Below, piece after piece: positions 19,527 through 28,034 of a DNA stretch of 64,000 nucleotides. Made by a program: the position numbers and the translations under genes. The stretch spans positions 124,001-188,000 of the forward strand of contig NZ_CAHLAR010000011.1 in the NCBI RefSeq assembly GCF_903652925.1, given 5' to 3'. Numbering within the stretch: the stretch's first letter is position 1; the number at the start of each line of letters is the position of its first letter. A model generated the notes under the pieces. The model saw only the letters and a program-made list of their open reading frames with translations, had not been told where the DNA came from and did no database searches. Source of the stretch: Achromobacter anxifer (GTDB lineage: Bacteria; Pseudomonadota; Gammaproteobacteria; Burkholderiales; Burkholderiaceae_B).

Positions 19527-21101
19527 ATGCCTGACGGCGAAAGCCTGGCGGGGGCGCGGCCGCGCCGGCCGCGCCGTTTTTCCATGCGGACCGGCCTGCT
19601 GACCCTGGTCTTCGCCTGTATCACGCCCGCGCTGGTCGTGGCGTCCGTGGCGGTCTACGAAAGCTACGTCATCCAGAAAGAGCGGATCTTTCGCGACACG
19701 ATCTTCCTGGCGCGCAATCTCACCGCAATCCTCGACCGCGAACTGACTGGCGTCGAGGCCGGCCTGCAGATGCTGGCGTCATCGCCCGATCTCGTCGCCG
19801 GCGACTTTGCCGGGTTCCACCGGCGCGCGCGCGAACTGGTGCGCTTCCAGATCATCGATAGCTACGTTCTGACCGACAAGGATGGCCGGCAACTGGTCAA
19901 TACGTCGGTGCCGTTCGGCAGGGATCTGCCGCCCAGCGGCGCGTCGGCGGAGCTGGCCCGCGTGTTCCAGACTCGCAACCCGGTGCTGACCGGTCTGTTC
20001 ACCAGCCGGGTCAGCCACAATTCGATCATTGCGCTGGGCGTGCCGGTGCTGCGCGGCGGCGAGGTCGCCTACAGCCTCAATGTTGGCATCCTGCCCGAGC
20101 GCATCGGCAATCTGCTGGGCCGCAGGGCCTTGCCTGACGGCTGGGTGGCGTCCGTGCTGGACGATACGGGCACGATCCTCGCGCGCACGCGGGATACGGC
20201 CAAGTTCGTGGGCCAGAAGGCCGTGCCCGAACTGGCGCGGGCGGTGCTGCAGGAAAGCGAGGGGTCGCTGGAAACCACCACCAAGGAGGGCACGCCCGTA
20301 TATACCGCGTTCAGCCGTTCGTCGCTGTCCGGCTGGACCATCGCCGCCGGCGCGCCGATGAGCCTGCTGACCACCGACCTGTACCGCTCCATTGCCTGGA
20401 TCGCCCTGGGTACATTGTTCGCCTTCGGCCTGGGCCTGGTATTGGCCTTGCGGCTTGCCAGCCGCCTGACTTCGTCAGTGCAGAGCCTCGTCGCGCCCGC
20501 GTTGGCGCTGGGCAAGGGGCACGCGGTGGCCGTGCCGGGCACGCGCGTCAAGGAGGTCGCGGACGTGGGCGGCGCCCTGGTGCAGGCCTCGCGCATGTTG
20601 GCGCATGCCCAGCACATGGCGCACTACGATCCCTTGACCGGCCTCTGCAACCGGGTGCTTTTCAATGAGCTCGTGCTGCGCGAGCTGGCGGTGGCGCAGC
20701 GCAGCGGCGAACCCTTCGCCATTCTGGCGATCGATCTGGACGGCTTCAAGGCCGTCAATGATCTGCACGGCCACGCGGCCGGCGACGCGGTGTTGCAGGA
20801 GACGGCGGAACGCATGGCCGACGCGATCCGCGTGTCGGACGTGGCGGCGCGGCTGGGCGGCGACGAGTTCGCGGTGCTGCTGCTGGGCGCCGACAAGGAA
20901 AACGCCCGGCGCGTCGCGCAGGCGCTGGTCGAAAGCCTGTCCCAACCCTATCCCGACGTCAGCGTGGCGGTCTCCGCCAGCGTGGGCATCGCCGTTTATC
21001 CGCAATCCGGCGTAACCGTGCGCGACTTGCTGGAGCGCGCCGACATGGCCCTGTACAAGGCCAAGGGGCAGGGCAAGCGCAGGGTGGAGTCGGATCAATA
21101 G
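19527..21101 (+). CDS. Membrane diguanylate cyclase with Cache sensor domain
   Basis: The protein makes cyclic di-GMP in response to a periplasmic signal. From this start it has 524 residues: a basic N-terminus, a helix (TGLLTLVFACITPALVVA), a periplasmic double-Cache-like region of about 230 residues, a second helix (SIAWIALGTLFAFGLGLV), a HAMP-like linker and a GGDEF domain. The active-site motif is RLGGDEF. The inhibitory site RVSD stands exactly five residues before GGDEF, so product inhibition is expected. The start is uncertain: ATGs at 19431 and 19461 are in frame, with GGGAGG just before the second. Confidence 0.88.
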   Translation: MPDGESLAGARPRRPRRFSMRTGLLTLVFACITPALVVASVAVYESYVIQKERIFRDTIFLARNLTAILDRELTGVEAGLQMLASSPDLVAGDFAGFHRRARELVRFQIIDSYVLTDKDGRQLVNTSVPFGRDLPPSGASAELARVFQTRNPVLTGLFTSRVSHNSIIALGVPVLRGGEVAYSLNVGILPERIGNLLGRRALPDGWVASVLDDTGTILARTRDTAKFVGQKAVPELARAVLQESEGSLETTTKEGTPVYTAFSRSSLSGWTIAAGAPMSLLTTDLYRSIAWIALGTLFAFGLGLVLALRLASRLTSSVQSLVAPALALGKGHAVAVPGTRVKEVADVGGALVQASRMLAHAQHMAHYDPLTGLCNRVLFNELVLRELAVAQRSGEPFAILAIDLDGFKAVNDLHGHAAGDAVLQETAERMADAIRVSDVAARLGGDEFAVLLLGADKENARRVAQALVESLSQPYPDVSVAVSASVGIAVYPQSGVTVRDLLERADMALYKAKGQGKRRVESDQ

Positions 21102-21134
21102 CCGGTTCGTTCGCTGGCCGCGAGTGGGCCGGCC

Positions 21135-21407
21135 TCAGGCTTCATGGCGCGGCGGCGCCAGCGCGGTCAGGACTTCGCCCGACCGCAGGCGATACCGGTT
21201 CCGGTCCAGCGGCAACACGCACTCCCCATCCGTGGTGCGGAATATGTAGCGGGCCGCGTCAGGCCGGGCCGCGTCAGGCCGGGCCGCGTCAGGCGGCGCC
21301 GTCGCCGCCTCCTCGCGGTCTGCCCGCAAAAACACCTCAATTCGGTAGAGGCGGCCCGATTCCGTGCTGGCCAGCACGTCGCTCAATCTGCGTGTGGATA
21401 TGGTCAT
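21135..21407 (-). CDS. Unknown 90-residue protein with internal triplicated repeat
   Basis: I do not recognise a named family. N-terminal MTISTRRLSDVLAS and a C-terminal part with YIFRTTDGECVLPL and YRLRSGEVLTALA look like a small beta-rich domain. Between them a 15-base unit repeated three times (21251-21295) encodes PDAAR three times. The gene converges with the diguanylate cyclase, and its start is divergent from the yddG-like gene. Confidence 0.55.
   Translation of the reverse strand: MTISTRRLSDVLASTESGRLYRIEVFLRADREEAATAPPDAARPDAARPDAARYIFRTTDGECVLPLDRNRYRLRSGEVLTALAPPRHEA
21251..21295. repeat. Three tandem copies of a 15-base unit
   Basis: The unit GGGCCGCGTCAGGCC is repeated three times without gap; the last base of the third copy differs. 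The unit is a multiple of three, so copy number change keeps the host frame. Confidence 0.9.
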
Positions 21408-21584
21408 GCGGCGCTAGCTCCCTGTTCTGCATTGTTCTGGCGGGTATCTCGCTGTGGGGTGGTGGGGCTGCCGCAAGCCGGGGGCCGGCCGCGGGTCGTT
21501 CGGGTTTTCGCTAAACTGCCCGGCTTGGCGCCAAGCTGGGCCGCGGATGCGGCTACAGACCACGGCGGGCAATCGGAATCGGTA

Positions 21585-22493
21585 ATGCAACTCTCCCTGG
21601 GCCGGAATTCGGCGACTTTCCTGGGCCTGCTGGCGGTGCTGTTGTGGGGCACAGTCGTCGGCCTGATCCGCAGCGTCAGCGAAAGCTTCGGCCCGGTCGG
21701 CGGGGCTGCGCTCATCTACACGGCAGGTTCCGCGTTTCTGGTGCTGCTGCTGGGCTTTCCAAAGCTGCGCACCTTCCCTCGTTCCTATCTCATCGTCGGC
21801 AGCCTGCTGTTCGTTGCCTACGAGATCTGCCTGTCGCTCTCCCTGGGCTTCGCCGCCAACCGCGGGCAGGCGATCGAATTGGGCATGGTCAACTATCTAT
21901 GGCCTTGCCTCACCGTGATTCTTGCCATGGTCATCAATGGCCAGCGGGCCAGCGCCTGGGTGGTTCCGGGCATCCTGTTGTCGCTATGCGGCATCGTCTG
22001 GGTCCTGGGCGGATCGGGCGGGCTTTCCTGGGAGCGCACCTCCGCCAACGTGGCCAGCAACCCCCTCAGTTATGGGCTGGCCTTCAGCGGCGCCATCATC
22101 TGGGCCGTTTATTGCAACGTGACAACGAGATTCGCCGACGGCAAGAATGGCGTCGCCCTGTTTTTCATGCTGACCGCGGCGGCTCTGTGGCTCAAATATT
22201 TCCTGAGCGCCGAACCTGCATTCGTATTCGCCTGGCCCGCCACGCTGGAACTGCTGGTGACCGGCGGCGCCATGGCGGCAGGCTACGCGCTATGGAACGT
22301 GGGAATACTCAAGGGCAACCTGGCCTTGCTGGCCACGGCGTCCTACTTCACTCCGGTGTTTTCGACATTCTTCGCGGCCCTGTGGCTGTCGACCCGACTG
22401 ACGGCGTCGTTCTGGCAGGGCGTGGCCATGGTTACCGCGGGCTCGCTGCTGTGCTGGGCGGCAACGCGCGGCAAAGCCGCCCGGGGCGGGTAG
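21585..22493 (+). CDS. DMT superfamily exporter, YddG-like
   Basis: The 302-residue protein has ten predicted helices and is close in pattern and length to YddG (293), an exporter of aromatic amino acids and other amino acids. Matching features are the N-terminal NSATFLGLLAVLLWGT and the motif NYLWPCLTVILA, with YALWNVGILKGNLALLA and SYFTPVFSTFF in the second half. ATG 21585 is chosen because the first helix begins there. It stands alone. Confidence 0.82.
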   Translation: MQLSLGRNSATFLGLLAVLLWGTVVGLIRSVSESFGPVGGAALIYTAGSAFLVLLLGFPKLRTFPRSYLIVGSLLFVAYEICLSLSLGFAANRGQAIELGMVNYLWPCLTVILAMVINGQRASAWVVPGILLSLCGIVWVLGGSGGLSWERTSANVASNPLSYGLAFSGAIIWAVYCNVTTRFADGKNGVALFFMLTAAALWLKYFLSAEPAFVFAWPATLELLVTGGAMAAGYALWNVGILKGNLALLATASYFTPVFSTFFAALWLSTRLTASFWQGVAMVTAGSLLCWAATRGKAARGG

Positions 22494-22521
22494 CCCGGGC
22501 GCGTTTTCCGTGCAGGTGGGA

Positions 22522-22713
22522 TTACTCGATCAGCACGGTCTGGGCGACCGCGTATCCAAGAGGAATCAACAAGAGCGAAGCAAACAGGGAACTGACAATC
22601 GCCGCCGATATTTTCAGCCAGGGTTCGGACCCTGCGCTTCGTACCGTTTGAATCACCAACGCGACGATACCCACAACCATCAAACAGCTGATAACCACTG
22701 CTACGTAAGTCAT
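22522..22713 (-). CDS. Small two-helix membrane protein, unknown
   Basis: The 63-residue product consists of two hydrophobic segments (YVAVVISCLMVVGIVALVI and IVSSLFASLLLIPLGYAVA) joined by a short polar loop. A GGAG motif precedes the ATG at a normal distance. No family is recognised. It converges with the YddG-like gene. Confidence 0.6.
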   Translation of the reverse strand: MTYVAVVISCLMVVGIVALVIQTVRSAGSEPWLKISAAIVSSLFASLLLIPLGYAVAQTVLIE

Positions 22714-22963
22714 GTTGTCTCCGTCCTCGCCTGATTAAAGGGATGCGGCTGCCGCTGAGCGGTCTAGATGTTTGTATTGATTGTGCGCCTGTATTTGCGC
22801 AATGCACCCTAGGGTTTTCCTGGCGGCGGGCGCGGTCTGTGGCGTTTTTGCCTCGGGGTGTGCAGCATGGATTCCATGTGCGGATGCAGCATTCCGCCGC
22901 GTGTTTCCGGCGGCGAGTTTGCGCTACGATGGCGGCGTCGAAACACTCTCCAGGGGCAGGCAC

Positions 22964-23212
22964 ATGCCGCAATTGCGCCCAGGCACACGCGCTACATTGC
23001 AGGTCAGGCAATTGATGCCGGGGGAGTTCGCCTGGATCATCACCTTGTTTGATCCTGAAACCGGTAATGTGCGCAGCACCAATTACTCGCCCAAGCGCTA
23101 TGGCAGCCAGGACGAAGCTTCCGCGGCGGGGAAGGCCGCGGTGGTCGAATTCCTGGGTAGCGGGGTCCAGAAAGTCCCTGATCCGCTCAAGGAAGGCAAG
23201 AGCAAGGCCTGA
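22964..23212 (+). CDS. Unknown 82-residue protein
   Basis: I recognise no domain. The protein starts MPQLRPGTRATLQVRQL and contains a short beta-rich segment, EFAWIITLFDPETG, then YGSQDEASAAGKAAVVEFL. The latter suggests a strand-loop-helix fold, as in small domains that rescale environmental residues, but this is inference. CAGGGG lies before the ATG. A strong terminator follows, so it ends a transcript. A longer frame upstream has poor codon use and is not adopted. Confidence 0.6.
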   Translation: MPQLRPGTRATLQVRQLMPGEFAWIITLFDPETGNVRSTNYSPKRYGSQDEASAAGKAAVVEFLGSGVQKVPDPLKEGKSKA

Positions 23213-23235
23213 CACTGCCAGCGCCGCGCATCTCG

Positions 23236-23262
23236 AAAGCCCTCGCAAGAGGGCTTTTTTTT
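23236..23262 (+). terminator. Terminator after the 82-residue protein gene
   Basis: The nine-base stem AAAGCCCTC / GAGGGCTTT closes a GCAA loop and is followed by T-rich sequence. It lies 24 bases after the stop. Confidence 0.9.
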
Positions 23263-23337
23263 ATTTGCGGACACCGGCTGGGAATGCCGCTTGCTGGTGG
23301 CATCGGCGGCGCGCTTGGCGCCATCGAGGAGAACGTC

Positions 23338-23529
23338 ATGTTCCAGTTCATGCATCGAGGACCCGGCGGGGGCGATGAGCCCGCGCCCGACGATCCCGCA
23401 TTTCCCAACAATCCGCCGGCCGACGATCCGTCGCTGGACCCGAAGCGGCCGCGCAACGATCCCGACGTGATAGATCCCGTGCCGCCGCCACCCAATCCGC
23501 GCGCGCCCGGCACGATCGATCTGGCCTGA
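23338..23529 (+). CDS. Small Pro/Asp-rich, probably disordered protein
   Basis: The 63-residue product has an N-terminal MFQFMHRGPGGG and is then dominated by Pro, Asp and Asn (for example PNNPPADDPSLDPKRP). AGGAG stands 7 bases before the ATG. Composition suggests an unstructured acidic protein. I recognise no function. It is the first of three closely spaced plus-strand genes with 23571-23645 and 23716-24627. Confidence 0.6.
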   Translation: MFQFMHRGPGGGDEPAPDDPAFPNNPPADDPSLDPKRPRNDPDVIDPVPPPPNPRAPGTIDLA

Positions 23530-23570
23530 GCGCTACGCGCAAGGCGCAGAACTTCATTCAAGGAGGCTCT

Positions 23571-23645
23571 ATGCGTTCCATCCTGTTATGGCTGCTTGGC
23601 GTGCCCATCCCCATCATCATCCTGCTGGCTCTTTTCTGGCATTGA
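23571..23645 (+). CDS. 24-residue single-helix membrane protein
   Basis: A very short frame with an excellent ribosome-binding site (AAGGAGG, five bases before the ATG) encodes MRSILLWLLGVPIPIIILLA followed by LFWH. The product is a single hydrophobic helix with a Pro-x-Pro kink. Very short hydrophobic proteins with a central VPIPIIIL-like motif occur widely in Burkholderiales; that is recollection, not a search result. Its position 41 bases after the Pro/Asp-rich gene and 70 before the membrane protein gene suggests an operon. Confidence 0.7.
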   Translation: MRSILLWLLGVPIPIIILLALFWH

Positions 23646-23715
23646 CCCGCGAGGTTTGCATGCCGTGGCAGCGCATCCGCGTGGCTGCGGTGAACCGTGA
23701 ACAAGGAACCGATCC

Positions 23716-24627
23716 ATGGAAAACACATCTTCATTGAGCCAGCCGCATGTCGGCGGTATTCCTCCCAGGGAGTCCGCCATATCGGCCGTGTCGTGGGCCG
23801 CAGTGATCGCCGGCGCGGTGATTGCCGCAGCGCTTTCGTTGGCGCTGTTTGCGGGCGGCACGGGCCTGGGCTTTCTCTCGGTTTCGCCCTGGGAGGGCGA
23901 AGGCGCGACGGCGCCCGCAATAGGCATCGGCCTCATCGCGTGGATGTTGGTCACGCAGGTCATTGCCTATGGCATAGGCGGCTATGTCGCGGGGAGGCTG
24001 CGGACCAAATGGGTGGACGTGCATTCGGATGAAGTCTATTTCCGCGATACCGCGCACGGCTTCCTGGTGTGGGCGTTGAGCGCGGTCGTCAGCGCGGTGC
24101 TGTTGGGCGCATCCATTGCCTCATTGGCTTCGGGCGTGGCGAAGGCGGGCGCTTCGGTGGCGGCCGCGGGGGCGGGCGCGGCGGCGACCGCCGCAGCTTC
24201 GGCCGGCGGCGGCGACGGCATGGCGCAGGCGCGCGGCTATTTCACGGACGTGCTGCTGCGTCCGGATCGGCCTGACGCCGGCGGAGACCGCAATGCCGCA
24301 AGAGAGGAGGTGGGCCGCATCGTCGCGATGAGCCTGGCGCGCGGCGCCATCACGACTGAGGATCGCGATTACCTCGTCAAGGTGGTGGCCGCGCAAAATG
24401 GCGTGGACCCCGCAGTGGCTCAGCGCCGTGTCGAGCAGGCTGTCCAGAGCGCGAAGCAGGCGGCTGACGACGCCAGGCGCAAGGCCAAGGAGGCCGCCGA
24501 CCAGGCGCGCAAGATTGCGGCCGCCTTTGCGCTGTGGGGATTCGCATCGATGCTGGTCGGCGCGTTCGTGGCCAGTCTGTCGGCGACCTGGGGTGGCCGG
24601 CGCCGCGACGCGGTGCGCCTGCCCTAG
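23716..24627 (+). CDS. Membrane protein of unknown function with a coiled-coil segment
   Basis: The 303-residue product has about four helices: two in the N-terminal half (SAVSWAAVIAGAVIAAALSL and IGLIAWMLVTQVIAYGIGG), one at about 115-140, and one at the C-terminus (FALWGFASMLVGAFVASL). Between the third and fourth lies a soluble region with an Ala-rich stretch and a helical, charged tract (QSAKQAADDARRKAKEAADQ) that looks like a coiled coil. I recognise no characterised family. The hairpin at 24703-24738 lies downstream. Confidence 0.7.
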   Translation: MENTSSLSQPHVGGIPPRESAISAVSWAAVIAGAVIAAALSLALFAGGTGLGFLSVSPWEGEGATAPAIGIGLIAWMLVTQVIAYGIGGYVAGRLRTKWVDVHSDEVYFRDTAHGFLVWALSAVVSAVLLGASIASLASGVAKAGASVAAAGAGAAATAAASAGGGDGMAQARGYFTDVLLRPDRPDAGGDRNAAREEVGRIVAMSLARGAITTEDRDYLVKVVAAQNGVDPAVAQRRVEQAVQSAKQAADDARRKAKEAADQARKIAAAFALWGFASMLVGAFVASLSATWGGRRRDAVRLP

Positions 24628-24702
24628 GTTTTTTGGGTCGGGTCGGCTGCGGCGCTCATGCCCGCGGTCGGCGGATGCGCGAGCAAAGCCGGCCCGCAAA
24701 GC

Positions 24703-24738
24703 AAAAGGCCCTCGCCGAAGCGGGGGCCTTTTAAATTT
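24703..24738. terminator. Bidirectional terminator between membrane protein and tRNA genes
   Basis: The arms AAAAGGCCCTCGC and GCGGGGGCCTTTT pair with one wobble and close a short loop. T- and A-runs on both sides make it usable by both the plus-strand gene and the minus-strand tRNA gene. Confidence 0.8.
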
Positions 24739-24815
24739 TGGTGGCGCATCCCTGATTCGAACAGGGGACCTGCGGATTATGATTCCGTCGCTCTAACCGG
24801 CTGAGCTAATGCGCC
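24739..24815 (-). tRNA. tRNA with CAT anticodon, probably elongator tRNA-Met
   Basis: The 77-base gene folds into a cloverleaf: acceptor GGCGCAT/ATGCGCC, D-stem GCTC/GAGC, anticodon loop ATCATAA with anticodon CAT, T-stem CCCTG/CAGGG with TTCGAAT loop, and an encoded CCA. The pair 27-43 is an A-C mismatch. CAT can also be tRNA-Ile2 whose C34 becomes lysidine; the overall pattern favours elongator Met but I cannot exclude Ile2. Confidence 0.85.
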
Positions 24816-24925
24816 ATCTCTTCAATCGCCGCTGTGTTGCAAGCAGTGATCAACGAAGAACGAAATTCTAGCACGAAATTTTTGGCGTGTGCAAGCGGTC
24901 TGCAATCAAAATTCCAGCAACCGCT

Positions 24926-26242
24926 TCATGCGTCGCGCGCCAGCCGGATGCCGGAGAACTGCCAGCGAGCCTCGGGCGGGAAAAAGTTGCGGTAGCTGGG
25001 GCGGATGTGGTCCCTGGGCGTGACGCAGGAGCCGCCGCGCAGCACGTACTGGCCGCACATGAACTTGCCGTTGTACTCGCCCACGGCGCCGCTGTCGGGC
25101 TTGAATCCGGGATAGGCGTCGTAGGCGCTGGAGGTCCATTCCCAGGCGTCGCCGAACATCTGCACGGGGCCGCCTGAGCCGTTGCGGGCGGGGGCGGGGC
25201 GGGTGTCCAGGTGGCCGTTCTCCAGCATGTTGGCGCGTCCGGCCAGGGCGCCTTCGGGCAGCTGGCGGGCGGCATGTTCCCATTCCGCCTCGCGCGGCAG
25301 GCGCACGCGGGCCCAGCGAGCATAGGCGTCGGCCTCGAAGTAGCTGATGTGCGTGACCGGAGCCTGCAGTTCCAGCTCCTGCATGCCGCGCAGCGTGAAG
25401 ATGCGCCAGTCGTCGCGTTGGCCCTCCCAGTAGAGCGGCGCCCGCCAGCCTTCGGCGCAGACGCGGTCCCAGCCCAGCGACAGCCAGAGCTCAGGCCGCT
25501 TGTAGCCGCCGTCGCGGATGAAGGCCAGGTATTCGTGCTGCGTCACCAGACGATCGGCCAGGTGGAACGGGGCCAGCAGCACGTCGTGGGCAGGGCCTTC
25601 GTTGTCGAAGCCGAAGCCGCGCCCGTCATGGCCGATGCGGGTGATGCCGCCTTCGTAGCGGGTCCAGCCGGCGGGGGTGGACGGCGGCAGCGCGGGCGGG
25701 CCAGGCGCGACGTAGGCGGGATTGAGCGGGTTGGCCGACAGCATGTGCTTGAGGTCGGTCAGGATCAGCTCCTGGTGCTGCTGCTCGTGGTTCAGGCCGA
25801 GTTCCAGCAGGGCGTCGAAGGCGGGATCGTTGCCGCCCAGGCGCGAGATCAGCTCGTGCATGGCGCCGTCCACGTGCTGGCGGTACTGCTGCACCTCGGC
25901 CAGCGCGGGACGCGACAGCAGGCCGCGGCGCGGGCGAGGATGCTTGGCGCCGATGGAGTTGTAGTAGGAGTTGAACAGCATGCGGTACTGAGGATGGAAC
26001 ACCGCATACGGGGGATGGAAACGCGTGAGCAGAAAGGTCTCGAAGAACCAGGTCGTGTGCGCCAGGTGCCACTTGACTGGGCTGCAATCCGGCATGGATT
26101 GCACCTGGCAATCCTCGGGACTCAAGGGGGCCGCCAAGGCCGTGCTGGTCGAGCGCACGGCATCGTACCGGTCGTGCTGTCCCGCCTGGCCGGCGGCATA
26201 CGGTCCGGTGGCGGGGTGAGTCAACAGGCACGCAGGTTCCAT
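24926..26242 (-). CDS. egtB: Ergothioneine biosynthesis sulfoxide synthase EgtB
   Basis: EgtB is an iron enzyme that joins a thiol (gamma-glutamylcysteine or cysteine, depending on type) to N-trimethylhistidine using oxygen. The 438-residue protein has an N-terminal DinB-like domain with the metal triad H62 (HLAHTTWFFE), H152 and H156 (NHEQQHQEL), and a C-terminal formylglycine-generating-enzyme-like domain ending FSGIRLARDA, with MFGDAWEWTSSAYDAYPGF and YVLRGGSC inside. GGAGGAT precedes the ATG. It lies 35 bases after egtD. No egtA, egtC or egtE is present in the window. Confidence 0.93.
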   Translation of the reverse strand: MEPACLLTHPATGPYAAGQAGQHDRYDAVRSTSTALAAPLSPEDCQVQSMPDCSPVKWHLAHTTWFFETFLLTRFHPPYAVFHPQYRMLFNSYYNSIGAKHPRPRRGLLSRPALAEVQQYRQHVDGAMHELISRLGGNDPAFDALLELGLNHEQQHQELILTDLKHMLSANPLNPAYVAPGPPALPPSTPAGWTRYEGGITRIGHDGRGFGFDNEGPAHDVLLAPFHLADRLVTQHEYLAFIRDGGYKRPELWLSLGWDRVCAEGWRAPLYWEGQRDDWRIFTLRGMQELELQAPVTHISYFEADAYARWARVRLPREAEWEHAARQLPEGALAGRANMLENGHLDTRPAPARNGSGGPVQMFGDAWEWTSSAYDAYPGFKPDSGAVGEYNGKFMCGQYVLRGGSCVTPRDHIRPSYRNFFPPEARWQFSGIRLARDA

Positions 26243-26277
26243 GGCGATCCTCCAGTGGCGTCCAGGGGAAGCCCGCC

Positions 26278-27255
26278 TCAGGCGCGGGCGCTGAAAATCG
26301 AGAACCAGCCGCGGGCATCCGACCAGTGCGCGACATCGCGATAGCCGGCGCTTTGCAGCAGGTCGGCAAACGCTTGCGGGGTGAACTTGTAGGAATTCTC
26401 TGTGTGGATGCGTTCGCCGGCGCTGAATGCGCGCGTGCCGCCCGGCCAGGCCACGCGCACCGCGCGCTGCGCTTCCAGGTGCATTTCGATGCGCGAACTG
26501 GCGCTGTTGAAGAGCGCGACATGGCGCCAGTCGTCCACGTCGAAATCGGCGTTCAGCACCTGGTTGACGTGCCGCAGCAGGTTCAAGTTGAAGGCGGCCG
26601 TCAGGTGCAGCGCGTCGTCATACGCAGGTTCCAGCACCTGCTTCGGCTTGACCCGGTCCACGCCGACCAGCAGCCCGCCGCCTTCGCATTGCGTGCGGAT
26701 CCGCCGCAGCATGGCGTGCGCGTCGTCGGGGCTCAGGTTGCCGATGCTGGAACCGGGATAGAAGAACAGGCGCTGCTGCGCCGGAATGCCGTCGGGCAGG
26801 TTCAGCGCGAGGGAGAAGTCCAGCCCGAGCGCGGTGATCTGCAAATCGGGGTAAGAAAGCTGCAGCCGGCGCACTGCCGCCTGCAGGTAATCGGCCGAAA
26901 TGTCGATGGGCACATAGTGCCGGGGCCGCAGGCTGGGGAAGAGGCGTTCGGCCTTGACGCAATCGCCCGCGCCCAGATCGATCATCGACATCACGGGACC
27001 GATGTGGCGCGCAATGTCCGCGCCGTGGCGCTGGAAGATCTCCGCTTCGCAGCGCGTAGGGTAGTACTCCGGCAGCTGGGTGATGGCGGTAAAAAGCGCG
27101 GAGCCCAGCGCGTCGTAGAGGAACTTGGGATCGATGCGGGCGGGATGCTCCATCAGTCCGTCGCGCAGTTCGATCTGCTCGGCACTGGGGGGCTGCGGTT
27201 GTTGCGCGATGAATTCCGGCGCGGCGGGGGCAAACAGTGCGGAAGGCGAAACCAT
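26278..27255 (-). CDS. egtD: L-histidine N-alpha-methyltransferase EgtD
   Basis: EgtD trimethylates histidine with SAM, giving hercynine, the substrate of EgtB. The 325-residue length matches the family. The SAM motif MIDLGAGDCVKAERL is near residues 96-110, and family features include YDALGSALFTAITQLPEYYPT, FYPGSSIGN and HTENSYKFT. The start at 27255 gives MVSPSALFAPAAPEF; an in-frame upstream stretch is not family-like. egtD and egtB form a two-gene operon. Confidence 0.95.
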   Translation of the reverse strand: MVSPSALFAPAAPEFIAQQPQPPSAEQIELRDGLMEHPARIDPKFLYDALGSALFTAITQLPEYYPTRCEAEIFQRHGADIARHIGPVMSMIDLGAGDCVKAERLFPSLRPRHYVPIDISADYLQAAVRRLQLSYPDLQITALGLDFSLALNLPDGIPAQQRLFFYPGSSIGNLSPDDAHAMLRRIRTQCEGGGLLVGVDRVKPKQVLEPAYDDALHLTAAFNLNLLRHVNQVLNADFDVDDWRHVALFNSASSRIEMHLEAQRAVRVAWPGGTRAFSAGERIHTENSYKFTPQAFADLLQSAGYRDVAHWSDARGWFSIFSARA

Positions 27256-27683
27256 GCGTTCAGTTCCTTTGCTGCCGCCGGGGCCGACCCAAGGCGAACA
27301 CGCCCCGAGGCCGGGGCGGCAAGCGCGCGACATGCGCGGCTTCGGGAGGCGCAGTCCAGGCGGTTCTGTCGCATTGCAAAAGCCTATTGTGGCGGTCAGT
27401 GCGGGGCCGGTGTCAAGCGCCAAGTCGCTGAATGCAATGGACTTTTACGAATTCGGAAGGGCCTGCCCGAAGATGCCCGGCTGCTGTCAGCGCATTTTCA
27501 GCCTATGCCTTAGCCTGAGCTGAAATATCGATTTACGGCTGGTTGCCAAAGCCACTGGCGAAGGGCCGCGGATGCTGGTCACAATGGGGCTGGCCCGTCC
27601 GCGAGCGCAGCCGGGAACGCCACATGCTGAACATGCGCCCGGCGGCCGGACGCCACGAGGCCCAACAATCACAAGGAGCGACC
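27256..27683. other. 428-base divergent intergenic region
   Basis: This space lies between egtD (leftward) and a DUF883 gene (rightward) and must hold both promoters. Open frames here are short, Arg-rich and unlike any family. I see no RNA gene or clear operator in it. Confidence 0.45.
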
Positions 27684-28019
27684 ATGAATCGAAAGCACCA
27701 ACGCGCCGAAATGTCCCTGCATCGTGAACGGGTGAGCGACAGTTTCCATGAGCTGCTGGCCGGCACGGAAGACCTGTTGCGTTCGACGGCTTCCTATACG
27801 GGCTCCGAGATCGAGGCGGCGCGCACGAGGCTCAAGCGCCAGCTCGCCGACGCGCGCGAGTCGGCGGGAGACTGGGAAGGCGCGGCGCGGGAGCGCGCGC
27901 GCCGCGCGACCGCCTACGCCGACGAGTACGTGCATGAGCATGCCTGGAAGTCCGTGGGCGTGGCGGCGCTGGTGGGCGCCTTGCTCGGCTGCTTCCTGGC
28001 GTCGGGCGGCCGGCGCTAA
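27684..28019 (+). CDS. DUF883 family protein (ElaB/YqjD/YgaM-like)
   Basis: The 111-residue protein has a long charged helical region and a C-terminal helix (SVGVAALVGALLGCFLAS) ending in a basic RR tail, as in ElaB and YqjD. In E. coli these tail-anchored proteins bind stationary-phase ribosomes at the inner membrane. AAGGAG lies upstream of ATG 27684. It is followed 15 bases later by a phospholipase-D-like gene, which may be co-transcribed. Confidence 0.85.
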   Translation: MNRKHQRAEMSLHRERVSDSFHELLAGTEDLLRSTASYTGSEIEAARTRLKRQLADARESAGDWEGAARERARRATAYADEYVHEHAWKSVGVAALVGALLGCFLASGGRR

Positions 28020-28034
28020 GCCAATCCGGACGCC

